From NCBI RefSeq assembly GCF_037042905.1, contig NC_087256.1, positions 29,414,001 through 29,478,000 on the forward strand: a stretch of 64,000 nt of DNA, read 5' to 3'. This document shows positions 1 through 11,337 of this stretch, in pieces (positions within the stretch are counted from its first letter, which is position 1; each line of letters starts with the position of its first letter). A program made the translations under genes and the position numbers. The notes beneath the pieces are model-generated. The model was not told the DNA's origin and did not search any database. It saw only the letters and a program-made list of their open reading frames with translations. This stretch comes from Lytechinus pictus. Taxonomy: Eukaryota; Echinodermata; Echinoidea; Temnopleuroida; Toxopneustidae.

Positions 1-102
1 ACGGAGAAGGGACTTTACTACAAAGGTTATGATAATGTAATCACGACGAGACTTAAGACTTTGCCAGTTAAGCAATTGAAGTCGATTTTGGTAAGACATT
101 TG

Positions 103-2082
103 TTACCTTTGTTGCTTCAGAATGAGACGGGTTGCCCGGCGTTGGATGCTTTCTAACCTATCTGACAAACAGTTATTGTAAGGATTCCAGGCAGGTAAAC
201 CATACACGAGTATCGGGAGGACCAATGATTTGTACAGGGCAAAAATGGCAGAGGGTGACAGACCAGACGAAAGAGAGGTAAGTAAACCCAGTACCCTGTT
301 TGCACGGGAGATGACATAAGTTACATGACTATCCCAGGAAAGTTTGTGATTCAGTACTATCCCGAGATACTTCATTTCACTCACTACCTCGATTGGGTCT
401 ACATTCACAAGGTAAGAAGGAACACCAACATCTTTCCTCATTAATCCTGCTATTCGCATTACTTTAGTTTTCTTCGCATTAAGTTCCATTCTGTTTTTTA
501 AACACCATTTCGATATTCTGTTCAAGTCACATTGGAGAGCATGGCAGTCATCAGTACTTCTTATTGGACGATATATTAATGTGTCATCTGCAAATAGAGC
601 ACAATTGGATGACACATAGTCCGGGATGTCATTGATGAAGAGATTGAAAAACAGGGGGCCCACTATGCTTCCCTGGGGCACCCCTGAAGGCACACTGCCC
701 CATTGAGAGAAGGTACCTCTAAAGATGACACGCTGTTGACGACCACACAAAAACGATTTGATCCAGTGCCACAGAGTACCACATATGTTGTACTGCAGAG
801 ATAATTTGTTGAGAAGGATATCATGTGGTATTTTATCGAAAGCTCGTGAAAAATCAAGGGAGATCACATCTACCGGACAAGAAGAAGGACCTTCTAGACA
901 ATGCATCCATTCATTAGTAAGATGCAAAACTTGAGTTACACATGACTTTCCTCTCTGAAAACCATGCTGCACACTGGTGATTGGACAAGAACTATTACAG
1001 TGACTCTGAATGGCTGTCGCAACAAGAGATTCCATGATCTTGCTGGCTAAAGATGTCAATGCAACCGGGCGGTAATTTGGTGGACAGCTTTTATCTCCGG
1101 ATTTGAAGACAGGAGTGATATTACCAGATTTCCAAGAGGTTGGAACTTTACCCAAGGCCAGTGATGTACTGAATATACGTTGCAGGATGTGGCATGACAC
1201 AATGGCAGTTTCCTTCAGGAGCACAGCTGATAAGCCATCAGGACCAGGAGCTTTATTTGTCTGGAGAGAAACTAATTTCTGGTAAATATCGGTAACAGAG
1301 ATGTCGAAAGATTGCAGTGACGTGATGGGAAAGTCACACTTTGGAGGTTCATGAGGAACTATGCTCGGCTCTGTGAATGACTTCTGGAAGCAACAAAGGA
1401 ATTGACTCGCGATATCAGCAGGATTGCTAACAACGTGATTTTCGACGACGATCACAGGAGGGGGTAAATTTCTCTTACGTTCTCTCACGAAGGCAAAGAA
1501 TCGCTTACGGTTGTCAGGAAGCAGGAATAGATTATTAACATATTGCCAGTAAGCTGCCTTGATTTCATATTTCACAAGGTTTCGCGCTTCTTTGAAGAGG
1601 CACCAGTCAGCAAGTAAGTTGGACCGTTGAGCTCTAACAAACAGTTTACGTTTCTTGCAGATCATATGCTTTATTTCCTTAGAGATCCATGGCTTATATT
1701 TCCTGGTTCTCATTCGAGATCTGGGAATAGCATCTTTAGAAGCAGCTTCAAAGATGTCTAAAAATCCCTCCCACGAGGCATTTACATCTTCGGGATCGAT
1801 GAAGAGGTTCCATGGTACAAGCTGCAACAGTCGATTCATATGCTTAAAGTCAGCTTTCGGAATGTTGAGAAATTCACGAAGCACCGACTTAGGAGCGAAG
1901 GATTTATGGGAAATAATCTTAAATACGATTCCATGATGATCACTAGGAACTGGGTTGGGACAGACAGATGCCTCCACGAAGAGGTCAGAACGATTGGTGA
2001 ACACATGATCGATCAGGGTACCAGATGAAGGGTCGTTCTTGGAAGGACGGGTAATAGCACTGACAAGCTGACACAGTTCCAT
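103..2082 (-). pseudogene. LINE ORF2: endonuclease C-terminus plus complete reverse transcriptase core (copy A)
   Basis: This open stretch of 659 codons begins near the end of the APE endonuclease; its SDHHG motif is about residues 47-51. It then runs through the RT. RT landmarks are APGPDG (template/primer region), the DFSRAFD block (motif A) and FADDTLIY (motif C catalytic pair). A maturase-like C-terminal part follows, with LYKSLVLPILVYGLPAWNP. It is cut from its upstream half by a one-base insertion near 2153. It ends at a TAA where copy B has a glutamine codon and continues for about 110 residues. The RT core in this copy is uninterrupted, unlike in copy B. Confidence 0.9.
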
Positions 2083-2137
2083 GGTGTTGCATATGGAGAG
2101 AAGCTGTGATGAATCGTTGGAGGAATTATCAAACAGG

Positions 2138-2791
2138 TCAACATTGAGATCTCAATGTGAGGATAATACCATCGTAATTGATTGAGATCCTCTGGATGTT
2201 GTCAATGTGGTTTTGAAGTACCTCCCAGTATTGGGCGTTAGAGTTTGGAGGACGGTATAAAGATAACAGTAGCCACTTTTTATGCCGGAGAAGAAATTCA
2301 ATGCTTAACAACTCCAGGTCAGGGTGTTCCAGGTTTTCCAATCTCCTAGGATAAAGGATGTCATCGATGGCAGTCAATACCCCTCCACCAGTCTTGTTCA
2401 ATCTATCCTTACGAAATAGAACATAATTAGATGGAAACCCAAGTTCAACATCCTCGCAAGCAGGATTCAGCCAGCTTTCAACAATGCATATTATTTCTGA
2501 ATGGTCAGTAGCCAAGTGCGCTAATAAATTTGGCATTTTATGTCGAAGGGAACGTGCATTAAACACAAGTCCAGTCACGTGACCATTTGGATGATCATGA
2601 TAATTTACGACATGATTAGCAGTAGAGTTTTGACGAGTAGATGGACCAGGATTTGTAGCTATATCTCCAGACTGAAGAAGCAGTCGGAAAGTTGCAGTGG
2701 AGTTGGCATAATAATTAACAGGTAAACCACTATGCTTGTTTCTGGTAGGAATATACCTCACTGAAGAAGATAATTCATAGCATGAAGGTTA
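2138..2791 (-). pseudogene. LINE 5' coding fragment: 2A-like leader and N-terminal endonuclease (copy A)
   Basis: This fragment of about 207 codons holds the motif LLLQSGDIATNPGP, which resembles ribosome-skipping 2A peptides, followed by the APE endonuclease start (NARSLRHK, then IVESW and YRPPNSN). A TAA at 2789-2791 closes the frame upstream; copy B has an ATT/A leucine-isoleucine reading there. The downstream end is a frameshift near 2153, where this copy has one more base than copy B. The fragment is therefore separated from the RT segment and is not expected to act alone. Confidence 0.85.
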
Positions 2792-2842
2792 TATCGGGTA
2801 GAATTCCTGATGAACCAGAATAGTAAGGATTAGGGTTATTAA

Positions 2843-3437
2843 AGGGGAATCCAACCCAAATAAAAACTTGTTTTTATAAGGAAAAGAAAATTCAGACAAG
2901 TTGATAGGTGAAAGTTTGAACAATATTGGACAAACAACAAGAAAGTTATGAATCTTTAAAAGTTGTAAATATGGGTAATCACTATACCCATGGAGACTTC
3001 AAATTGGCCGCATATGGGATGTCATAGTGATGTAAGGCAAGGACTACTCTTCCATGTACTCCAATACATATTATGGCTAAAATGTCATTTTCCCCAAAAG
3101 TTTTATTTCAAATTATATTTTTCTTTCATGAGGACATAAAACAATATACTACCTGGGTTATATTTAGATTACTGCCCCAGGGGAATAGGTACTTACAAGA
3201 AAACCACAAATCCCTGATAATAAAGTACATGGCCTATGGGAAAGTTGTCCTTGCCCCTTGTCATAATTTACTTACCCAGTTGCCAATTTGAAATCTACAT
3301 AGTATTAGTGATCTCAATTTTAAAGCAGCTATAACTTTCTTATTGCTTGTCCGATTTCTTTCAGACTTTCACCATTCTGTTTAATTTATTTTTCTCCTTC
3401 CCAAAACAACATTTTATGGCCAAGGCTGGGTTCCCCT
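2843..3437. mobile_element. Palindromic TTAA-target MITE inserted in LINE copy A
   Basis: This 595-bp element has terminal inverted repeats AGGGGAAtCC / GGgTTCCCCT and is flanked by TTAA at 2839-2842 and 3438-3441. Copy B carries the empty site with a single TTAA at the matching place (near 36541-36544). The two halves are roughly complementary: for example, left 'caaattggc' and 'gcaaggac' recur inverted on the right. TTAA targets are typical of piggyBac and Kolobok superfamilies. No transposase is present, so it is non-autonomous. Confidence 0.92.
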
Positions 3438-3830
3438 TTAAGCCACAGAACTCCATTGTTGTCCAGAGAAGACACACTACCTACTAATCCAGATATACAA
3501 AAGAGGGTCCAAGAGCTTAATTCCTCAGGTGAGTGAACTTGAACATGTTAACAGACTGAGAAGCTCACATGGAATTGAAGATATGGGACCACAGTCTACA
3601 CAATCCAGAATGACTCGGTGATTGCTTCCCTTTAGTTTGAGCTACGATCAGCCATCTATCTTCCTACTTTCAGACAAAAATGTCACTTCTACGATCACCA
3701 CTTGATCTTGAATACTTGAATATTCAATAATATTGAAGAAGGATTCAGATGTCTCTTGAAGAGGACGTTGGCTTTCCAATAAAAGATCCTACTTGACCAC
3801 TCTTGCACTTCTGTCCTTCAGATAGATTGA

Positions 3831-4134
3831 CTAGTTGACAAAGCTTTCGACATAAAAAAACTTCATCCGATGACTATTATGACTATCAAGTGTTCAATAT
3901 TAGATTGATAAAAATGATAATCTAATTTAGACTTCAAGGCAGACATCTGCTTCTTGTATTAATAATTCCTCAAAATGTTCGCTCCCCCATCATACGCAGG
4001 TTGACTTGGTCTACAAACCCTCCTTCCAAATGTCATCCTATTAAAATTTTCCCTTCTCTCAATTTCTTATCACTTTCTCATCTGTTTTTCTGCTGTCTGC
4101 TTACCCCGTCTTCTCCTCCCCCTCCTTCTACTTT

Positions 4135-4197
<63 letters not shown>

Positions 4198-4199
4198 TT

Positions 4200-4236
<37 letters not shown>

Positions 4237-5508
4237 TACTACTACTACTACTATTACTTCTCCCCCTCCTCCCTCTTCTTCTCCTCATTCTCCATCCCCT
4301 GTTTCTTCTTATTCTCCTCCTCAGTCTTCTTCTTCTCCCTCAGTTTTTCTTCATCTTCTTCTTTGTCTTCTTCTTCTTCTCCTCCTCCTCATTCTTCTTC
4401 TCTTCCTCCTCTTTCTTCTTCTTCTTCTTCTTCATCTTCTTCTTTTCTCCCTCTTCCTCTTCTTCCATGATTACGTCAACATATCTATTGTATTTTGGGG
4501 GTTTATAGGGAATATCCCTTTTTTTCACCATTGTACAATATTTTTCGTAACTCTCTCATTTAATTATGATATCTATATTATTTCTGAAAGACTTCTTTAA
4601 AAAAGTGGAAGATGCTAGCGCCATACAAGAATTTCTTCTTGACTGTCTGGTTGGTCACATTTATAGTTATGTCTGGTTCAGTCAAACCTGACCTCAATAA
4701 TTTCTATAGCCTACCTATTTTGATCTGAAAGCAAATGGCCCAATATCGATTCCCAATGATATGAGATTGAATCCAAAAGGTCGTAGAAAAGAAAATATTT
4801 TATGATACAGTCATACCAACGAAACCGACTCCAAAACCGACCGATAATATACCATTCAAAATAATGTAACAAAGCTTACATCGGTCACAATCGTTTTTGT
4901 TTGTCAGACTGCGATGGTGTGTCTTAGATTCTTTTAGCAACTTTCTTTTGACATTGTGCTGATCCTTTCAGCATATTTTTATTTGAAATATTATTTTTCT
5001 TAACTGAAAATCAGGCTCAGTATATTCAAGGATATTCTGATTGAATCCCATTTATCAGAACTTTGTTGAAATGATGCTCTTTCATCTAATGACGAATATT
5101 AAAGATTTGAAAATGCATAGTAAATGGAATCGTGCTTTCGATCACAATGATTGATCCATTAATAGTCTAAAATATAGGGGTTTTTATCTATTTTTATTTT
5201 CTTCAAAAGTAATTACAAAATATAACTTGAAATGAAACTGTGGCCTTCCCCTTCCTGCCTTTATTTACTTGGTGAAGGATTAAATCACAAAATGCATTCG
5301 TTAAAAAAAAAAGTTTGCTCATTCTGTCACTGATGCTGCTGATGTTGATAATGGGTTAAAAAAAGCAGTTTGAAGGTGACGAGGTTTCTCTGATAAGCGA
5401 AGTTTTGCCAGAGTTCAATAAAAAGAAGAACTTCATATAAAGTGACTAGTTGACAAAGCTTTCGACAGAAAAAAACTTCATCCGATGACTATTATGACTA
5501 TCAAGTGT
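3831..5508. repeat. Pair of about 66-bp direct repeats (3831-3896 and 5443-5508)
   Basis: A stretch beginning 'gactagttgacaaagctttc' and ending 'tatcaagtgttca' occurs at both places with one or two mismatches. The pair flanks the trinucleotide tract. In copy B the second member has lost about 40 bp between two 'aacttcat' repeats (near 38513), which fits deletion between short direct repeats. No mobile-element ends are evident. Confidence 0.8.
4085..4470. repeat. ACT trinucleotide tract plus CTT-rich polypyrimidine tract (copy A)
   Basis: Perfect and near-perfect (TAC)n spans about 4134-4255, broken by 'ttc' interruptions. It is followed by about 200 bp of almost pure pyrimidine (CTT, CCT units). 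The copy B equivalent is about 30 bp shorter in the TAC part. Long open frames across it (poly-Thr, Ser or Glu/Lys) are low-complexity artefacts. Confidence 0.95.
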
Positions 5509-5872
5509 TCATGAAATGTTTGTATTAAATCAATATATTTTGCGATGACATCTCACACAATATATTGATTTAACCCATTTATACGGAACCAATGATAACT
5601 TGATTGACGGCAATAACCCTAGACATACTATCATCGACAATGAAATAAATATTGACGAGATATGTTCTTCCTTCTCATTATATATTGGCGAGATCGTTGA
5701 GGCAGCGAGACGAGCAGATAGAGGTGACCATTGCAGCTTTTGGTTTTTAGGACACAACCCCTTTGCCACCTGTTGAAAAGCGTAACATCTTTGTCTTTCT
5801 GAGGAATATAAGAGTTGAACACAACACTGTTTTCAAATTTGGATTGACGTTGGATGACACTCTTTCTGCACC
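4600..5872. other. Gene-free spacer upstream of the GPCR (copy A)
   Basis: No coding region or recognised element is seen here apart from the 5443-5508 direct repeat. It is nearly identical to 37680-38910 in copy B. It presumably holds the GPCR promoter or 5' exons, but no confident TATA box or splice site could be assigned by eye. Confidence 0.5.
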
Positions 5873-7210
5873 ATGTTCACCGATTTTGTCATCCTCAGAA
5901 TGACTATTGGTTGTTTGGCGACTGTCTTTGGGATACCTGGTAACCTGGTAATTGTAGGCGTCTTTACGCGTCAGGGTATCAAAAATGCCACAGATATCAC
6001 CTTCATCGCCCTTGCCGTCGTCGACCTCATCGCCAGTATCATCAGCGGGATGAAGATCGTCATGGTGTTTTACCACGATGAGCATCCATGGGCGTGCTTC
6101 ATCGAAGTCGTTGCAGCGAGATCTGCGCTCTATGCTGGACTGTTTCTCACAATCTGGATTGCCGTGTATAGGTATCAAGCAGTGTGTAGGCCTTTCAATA
6201 AGCGAATTGGAAGGCGATCTGCTACCTTGATCGCCATTGGGTGTGCCGTAGTCGCTTTCGTGCTCCATATCCCATTCTTTTTCATCACCACCTCAGTCAA
6301 ACTCGGCAGTGAGTACGGATGCAATGTCTACGGCAACACTCCCTGGGGCCGGGATGTTTACGCCAAAACACAGGCCATTGTATTTTGTGTTTCTGCATTG
6401 GCCATTTCAGTCTTGTACGTTCGGATCTACAACTTCATACGTGCTCATCAGATAATTCGTCAGAAACTGACGATCGGATCTGCCTTCGTTGGTCGAGATC
6501 TAGCTAAAACTGTGAATGACAAGACACTGCCAACACCATCAGCGATTCCCAGCGTGTCAGCTACTTGTGCAACTGTCGCGAGTACATCAGAACCTGATGA
6601 CACCAACAGGCAGATGACGGCCCATTATTCTTTGTCATACAATAACGAACTAGGATCTGACATTTGTGATAGCCAACAAAAGCCCGTTGTGAAAACGATG
6701 TCAAATGCTGAAGATGCTGTCGAGTTAAGAATACTCAAGAAATCTGCGTCAAATATTAACATTAATACAGAATCGAGAAATGACCAGACTTCCTTTCAAG
6801 AAAATGAATCCGTACCTGCAATCTCAAATACGAAAAGACTTTTTGCCATCAGCAAGAAGAAAAGCCAAACATTGACGACTGACACGAAGTCAATCAAAGA
6901 CACTGGAAAAGCTCCACATCACCCTACCAATGATAAAACGAAACCATCATCGAGCAAGCTTCAGAACACCCAATCCGACCATAAGACCACTAAGGTCGTC
7001 ATCATCATTACTGTCATATTCTTCATCCTCTGGCTACCTAATATCATCATCGACCAGGTTCCTTTTCATCAGCTCAACAGAGTGAAAGCAGTCATCATCT
7101 ACACCTTCTATCAAATCAAATATATCAGCCATATCACCAATGTGTTTGTATATTCATTCACCTACCGGCGATTTAGGCAGACGTGCTGCAAAATCTTTCA
7201 CAGTCAGTAG
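5873..7210 (+). CDS. Orphan class A (rhodopsin-type) G-protein coupled receptor, intact copy
   Basis: The 445-residue protein has seven predicted membrane segments: TM1 about 6-31 (GN at 23-24), TM2 41-65 (LAVVD, 47-51), TM3 76-98, TM4 117-138, TM5 166-185, TM6 373-395 and TM7 407-429. Conserved features are Cys74 before TM3 and Cys150 in the second extracellular loop (likely disulfide). YRY replaces DRY (99-101), LWLP replaces CWxP (386-389) and NVFVY replaces NPxxY (423-427). Cys438-439 is a possible palmitoylation site. The third intracellular loop is unusually long (about 186-371), polar and Ser/Thr/Lys-rich. The start follows an in-frame TGA six codons upstream. The extracellular N-terminus is almost absent, so an upstream exon is possible. 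The ligand is unknown, and the role is inferred to be surface signalling. Confidence 0.9.
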   Translation: MFTDFVILRMTIGCLATVFGIPGNLVIVGVFTRQGIKNATDITFIALAVVDLIASIISGMKIVMVFYHDEHPWACFIEVVAARSALYAGLFLTIWIAVYRYQAVCRPFNKRIGRRSATLIAIGCAVVAFVLHIPFFFITTSVKLGSEYGCNVYGNTPWGRDVYAKTQAIVFCVSALAISVLYVRIYNFIRAHQIIRQKLTIGSAFVGRDLAKTVNDKTLPTPSAIPSVSATCATVASTSEPDDTNRQMTAHYSLSYNNELGSDICDSQQKPVVKTMSNAEDAVELRILKKSASNININTESRNDQTSFQENESVPAISNTKRLFAISKKKSQTLTTDTKSIKDTGKAPHHPTNDKTKPSSSKLQNTQSDHKTTKVVIIITVIFFILWLPNIIIDQVPFHQLNRVKAVIIYTFYQIKYISHITNVFVYSFTYRRFRQTCCKIFHSQ

Positions 7211-8230
7211 GCAGATCCTCAAGTAGCTTTTTTCATCCAAGTGATATTCATGACTAGAGATGTTTAGAATATATTTAATGAGCTGGGTGCGAACCAAAAC
7301 ACCTGTTTTTATTCGGCCATTGCTGTTCTAAACTTGTATCAGATTTCATGATTCTGGTATCATTGTAAAGAAGAAGAAGAATCCTTCTTTCATGTCGTGT
7401 GTTTAAATTTATATAACAATGTTGTAATGTAGGTGAAACTTTTGATCTAAAGCATGCTACAAAATAATTATTTTCACCTGTCAAAAGTTGTTGATTTTAC
7501 ACTTTATTTTGTTTGAGCCCAAATGATTTTAGATCATGATGAAGCTGAATATGTATGCTTTAAAACATTTTAAAAAAATTAGCAGCTTAAAAACAAGAAT
7601 ACTGCACTTTGATTGTTCAAAGAGACTGCACACCAACTTAAATTCCAACCATTCCCACACTGAGCCCTCCAAGGTCACACTCACCACGTGGCAATCAAAT
7701 TACCCGCGTCTGTTGTTTTGTGAACCTTATCCAGCCAATCAGAACTATGGATTTCATGCTACTCCAAGATTTTATAAACCTCGTCTTGTAACTTGGCGGG
7801 AAAAGTCTGATCTTGTCCCGATTAAAAAGTGCCACATATCAAGAGTGACATTGTAAGAATTAGTACAGAATTTCAGCTTTCTGGAGATATAGATATCATT
7901 GAGGCTCAAAACTAAAAATTGTAGCAAAATTTGCAAAAGAAAATAGAGGAAGAGAATTCAGTTTTGAATAAATTTTATACAAATATTGTATACAAAATCA
8001 AATGACCAATATGAAAGAGTAACATTTACTCTATCTGATGGTGCAATCATATTTAATTCGACTTGAGGTTAAAGTAGGTAAATTGCAAGGAGGGGGATTC
8101 GGCCACGAGATGATTTGGAGGAATCTGTCCTATTCGCTCATTAGCATAGGGACATGCGGTCTGACTGTTCATTGATATAAATTCTTGTTTCTAAAATTAA
8201 GTCGGGATTAATGAGTAATTTGTATTATAC
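7211..8230. other. 3' flank of the GPCR, copy A
   Basis: No gene is recognised. It aligns with 41311-42587 in copy B but with clearly more differences than the sequence upstream of the gene, and with a 238-bp retroposon insertion there. The 106-codon open frame near 7536 is broken in copy B and is not supported as a gene. Weak A/T-rich stretches exist; no polyadenylation signal was chosen. Confidence 0.5.
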
Positions 8231-8360
8231 TGTTATGTGATGATAAGACATATTTTCACATATTCAATATCATATAAATACATAATCAATACTTAATCAA
8301 TACTTCTACAGGAAGTATACCAGCTCGATCCAACTTTCATAAGAAAGTATTTCTCATTGT
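8231..8360 (+). repeat. 5' LTR remnant of the copy A gypsy element
   Basis: About 130 bp matches the first part of the 3' LTR at 12343 (shared 'tgttatgtgatgataagaca' and 'agtataccagctc'). Similarity stops near 'tctcatt', after which pol sequence begins. The remaining roughly 600 bp of the LTR has been deleted. Confidence 0.9.
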
Positions 8361-8411
8361 CTCTATAGTTTCTTTCCAAACATTCAGGCCACTTTACGAC
8401 CACTACACAAA

Positions 8412-9095
8412 TTGACCAGGAAAATAGTAAATTTGTATGGACTGATGAACATGATCAAGCATTTGAGAAAATTAAGGAATTCACATGCCACATTTGGTAG
8501 ATTTTCCTTGTATAGTGATACTTCTAGAACAGGTTCTTATTTGACTCAAACTGTTCAAGGTAAGGAAAGAATCATTGGATTTTATTCCAAAGTCTTACCA
8601 AATGCATGCCAGAGATACAGTGTTACTGAATTATAATTATTTGGACTCTTGATTAATGGTTGTGAATTTGATGCATTTGTTGATCATAGCTCAATAGTAC
8701 AAATCATGAAATCAAAAGAAGAACATTGCAATAAACGCTTACAGAAGCTAATAATGAAATTGTCAGAGTATTCATTCAAAATTAGTTACAAGAAGGGATC
8801 AGAATTAGTTTTGGCGGACTTTCTTTCTCGCGCACCACGCGAAGATGATGTAGAAATCGACAATGTAGTTCCAATGGCATATAGTCTCTTTTCAGAAGAA
8901 GACTTACTTGAAAGTGATTATTCACTTAACCCTGTACAACCCGCAGAGCGAACTGTTACTAGGGCTTATGCCAAGAAGATGGGAATTTCAGTCCTAGATT
9001 TGTTTCCAAAGAAACTTTCAGATACCATATTATATTATAGGATTTGCCTAGATCTCAGTCTCAGTATTACATTCCATATGGTCAGACTGAACTGA
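8412..9095 (+). pseudogene. Gypsy RNase H remnant
   Basis: Upstream of the first Met the frame near 8425 reads KFVWTDEHDQAFEKIK in another phase, the linker between RT and RNase H. In 8412-8636 the segments LYSDTSRTGSYL and YSVTEL are RNase H-like. After one stop at 8634, 8649-9095 continues with FVDHSSIVQIM and the terminal block GSELVLADFLSRAP, the conserved end of gypsy RNase H. The catalytic set cannot be complete, because the first segment is frameshifted and a stop intervenes. Confidence 0.85.
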
Positions 9096-9429
9096 ATAGT
9101 GATCCACCTGTTCAACCTAGTACTAGTAGACAGAATATTAAATGTTCAAGTCGAACCAAGATTAGTTGACAAGAATAGAAAATCTTCTCTAGATGATAAT
9201 TATAGGGATGTACCAAGTGATTTGTACACACCTCCTAGACCACTTACTACTAAAGTGAATAATGTAGTAGCCGGACATGTTCCGAAACAACAAGAGGTAG
9301 ACAAAATTATGGAGGTAATCAAGAGAAAGATTATTAGGGATTACAATTTGCCAATTGATATGAGAACTTTGAAGACCGAACAAGAACCATCACCATTTTA
9401 TCGCATTCTATAAGCCAGTCTATGACTAT

Positions 9430-11337
9430 TTGGCTTATGATATATTGCCAAGTGACAAGAAAGCAGCTAGAGCTGTACAAACCAAGTCAGAGCAATACAT
9501 TTTGTGTGGTGGTCTTTTGTTTCGTTTATTCTTTCATGACAATGACGACGATTACACCTTACAACTTGCTATCCCAGAATCTTTGACAGGCACGATCATA
9601 TCACAGTTTCATGACAATCTTCTTCTTCAACCTACACTGACTGCCTCCTTCAATCCTGAAGATTCTTGCAGTATTATAGTACCGGGGGCCGGCAGGTGCA
9701 ATACACCGGGTGAACACCCTACTCTTTGACGAATAGTTTATTGGTTTTAACGTGCATAGGTTGTGACTCTCCTATACACGGGACCAACATTTGCGTCCTT
9801 TCCGATGGACGGAGTGTTTTCCAACTGCATTCACACCTGCACTGAATACAGTGGTGAGGCACGCTATCACACAACGCTATAGCATCATATTTTTTTGTTA
9901 GACGCGTTTCGGCATGAGCGGGACTCGAACCCCTCACGTTGAGATCTATGCGCTTTAACCGACTGAGCTACGCTGCATCCTGCCTCCAAGGAACTATGCG
10001 TATGTACTTGACTATTCTATTTCCCAAATATGTTTGAGAGGATAAGTAATTATGTTAAAGCGTGTCTTAGATGTCAACAGTTTCGTGGTAAACCAGACAA
10101 AGTCAGACCCTTTCATACTCGAGTCCCAGACTCATACCGACCATTTGGTAGGATTAGCTTATTATAGGCTTCAAATCTATGCCAAATTCAATCACAGGCT
10201 ACAAACATTATTTTGATGGTTGTATGTGATGTGATAACTCGATTTGTGCACCTTTGAAGACTTTAGATGCAAAGACTATCTGTGAAGCTTTGATTCAGAA
10301 AGTTATCTGTGTATTTGGACCACCCTTTTGCATTGTAACTGATGCAGCCGCATCATTGACAGGCAAGTTATTGACGTTGTTGTGCGATACACTTCAGATA
10401 GAGAAGAAGGTAATTAGCGTAGATAATATAGCTTGCATGTTGAAAGACATATCCGTACACTTTTACTGTTCTTGAAAGTGAATTTGAACCAATTTGGAAA
10501 TGATTGGGTTAGATGTATTTCAACTACATGCTATGCTTACAATTCATTCTCATCAGCTCAATTAGGGAATCACAGCCCTTACGATTTAGTGTTTGGACGG
10601 GAACCTCCCAACTTGTTGACTTTCAATCCTATGAAAGGATTATTCCAGACCTATGAGGAATATGTAGACCATCTTAAGAAGAAATTCCAACAAATTTATA
10701 GAACCATGCTTTCATTGCAAATGAAGCAACAAGATAGACAGAACTCAAACATTTCGCAGAAGCTAAGTAAGAGCCCAATCTACTCAGTAGGACAATATTA
10801 TTAGTCTATTTGTATAAACCAAGCTCTTCTTCCCTGACAGCAAACTCCAAGAAGATTGCTGCTGAATGGTGTGGACCTTTGGTAATCCACGAGGTACTAG
10901 ACAGAACTCATTATATTCTGGCCACACTACAGGGAGAAATCTTAAGAGATGTGTTTAATTACAATAGGCTTAAACCCTGCTTTGTAAGAGCATCCAATGA
11001 AAAGAAAAATATCACTCATATCCAAAAGTTGAAACAAGCACTAGGTGAAAACCAAACACAGAATGACAAAGAAAGCTCTGAAAAAGAGACAGTACAATTC
11101 ATCAATGAAAATGATGAAATTTTGTCAAGGTGTGATTGTGAACAAATCATGTGCTATCAACAAGCAGAACCAATTGATGAGAGTCTATACACTTCATCTA
11201 TGATAGATAATCAAGGTACAGCTACCCCTAGAAAACTGACACAGGAAGAGTTAAGGAAACAAATTGACTTATTGTTGACTGCCCCTACCAGTGATATTAT
11301 GACTCTTCAGAGAGGACGATTAAGTCAGGACACTTGA
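9430..11337 (+). pseudogene. Gypsy integrase and C-terminal remnant, interrupted by a SINE
   Basis: An integrase N-terminal stretch (IPESLTGTIISQFHDN) is cut by the SINE at 9649-9979 and resumes in poor frame (LRCQQFRGKPDK can be read near 10060). The core keeps IVTDAAASLTG (second catalytic Asp), then after a break HVERHIRTLLLF (catalytic Glu) and NHSPYDLVFGREP. The last open segment, 10810-11337, includes WCGPLVIHEVLDRTHYIL, a GPY/F-like C-terminal module, followed by an acidic, polar tail. Several stops and frame changes make the whole nonfunctional. Confidence 0.85.
9649..9979 (-). mobile_element. tRNA-derived SINE with a Meta-like core
   Basis: On the minus strand the head reads GATGCAGCGTAGCTCAGTCG with an A box (TAGCTCAGTCGG) and B box (GGTTCGAGTCCC). 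This is a tRNA-like promoter for RNA polymerase III. The body holds GGTCCCGTGTATAGGAGAGT and TATGCACGTTAAA, which I recall as resembling the shared central domain of the MetaSINE superfamily. CTGCCTCC at 9641-9648 and 9980-9987 looks like the target duplication. It sits inside the gypsy integrase. The tRNA-like head is not a host tRNA gene, since the acceptor stem and 3' end do not fold into a full cloverleaf by eye. Confidence 0.82.

Larger units (their letters stand above)
1..3480 (-). mobile_element. APE-type LINE (CR1-like), copy A, 3' end outside window
   Basis: This minus-strand non-LTR retrotransposon encodes an N-terminal hydrophobic leader, a 2A-like motif, an APE endonuclease and a reverse transcriptase. 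It is nearly identical to the copy at 32752-36590. The matching start codon of the copy B ORF aligns near 3475, so the MITE at 2843-3437 lies inside the 5' coding region. Damage specific to this copy includes that MITE, a stop codon at 2789-2791, a one-base insertion near 2153 and a stop at 103-105. The CR1-like label rests on domain order and the 2A-like leader; clade was not tested. Confidence 0.92.

Noticed and set aside
4001-4600. 199-codon Thr/Ser/Leu-rich open frame, and its copy at 36993-37682
   Set aside because: It is produced entirely by the TAC/CTT low-complexity tract and differs in length between copies.
5747-6268. 173-codon minus-strand frame over the GPCR (and 38785-39306)
   Set aside because: It is an antisense shadow of the receptor, conserved only because the receptor is duplicated.
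7536-7856. 106-codon frame downstream of the GPCR
   Set aside because: Its equivalent in copy B is frameshifted and diverged; there is no domain or codon signal.
9899-9979. A host tRNA gene on the minus strand
   Set aside because: A and B boxes are present, but the sequence continues into a SINE body, has flanking duplications and lacks a full acceptor stem pairing.
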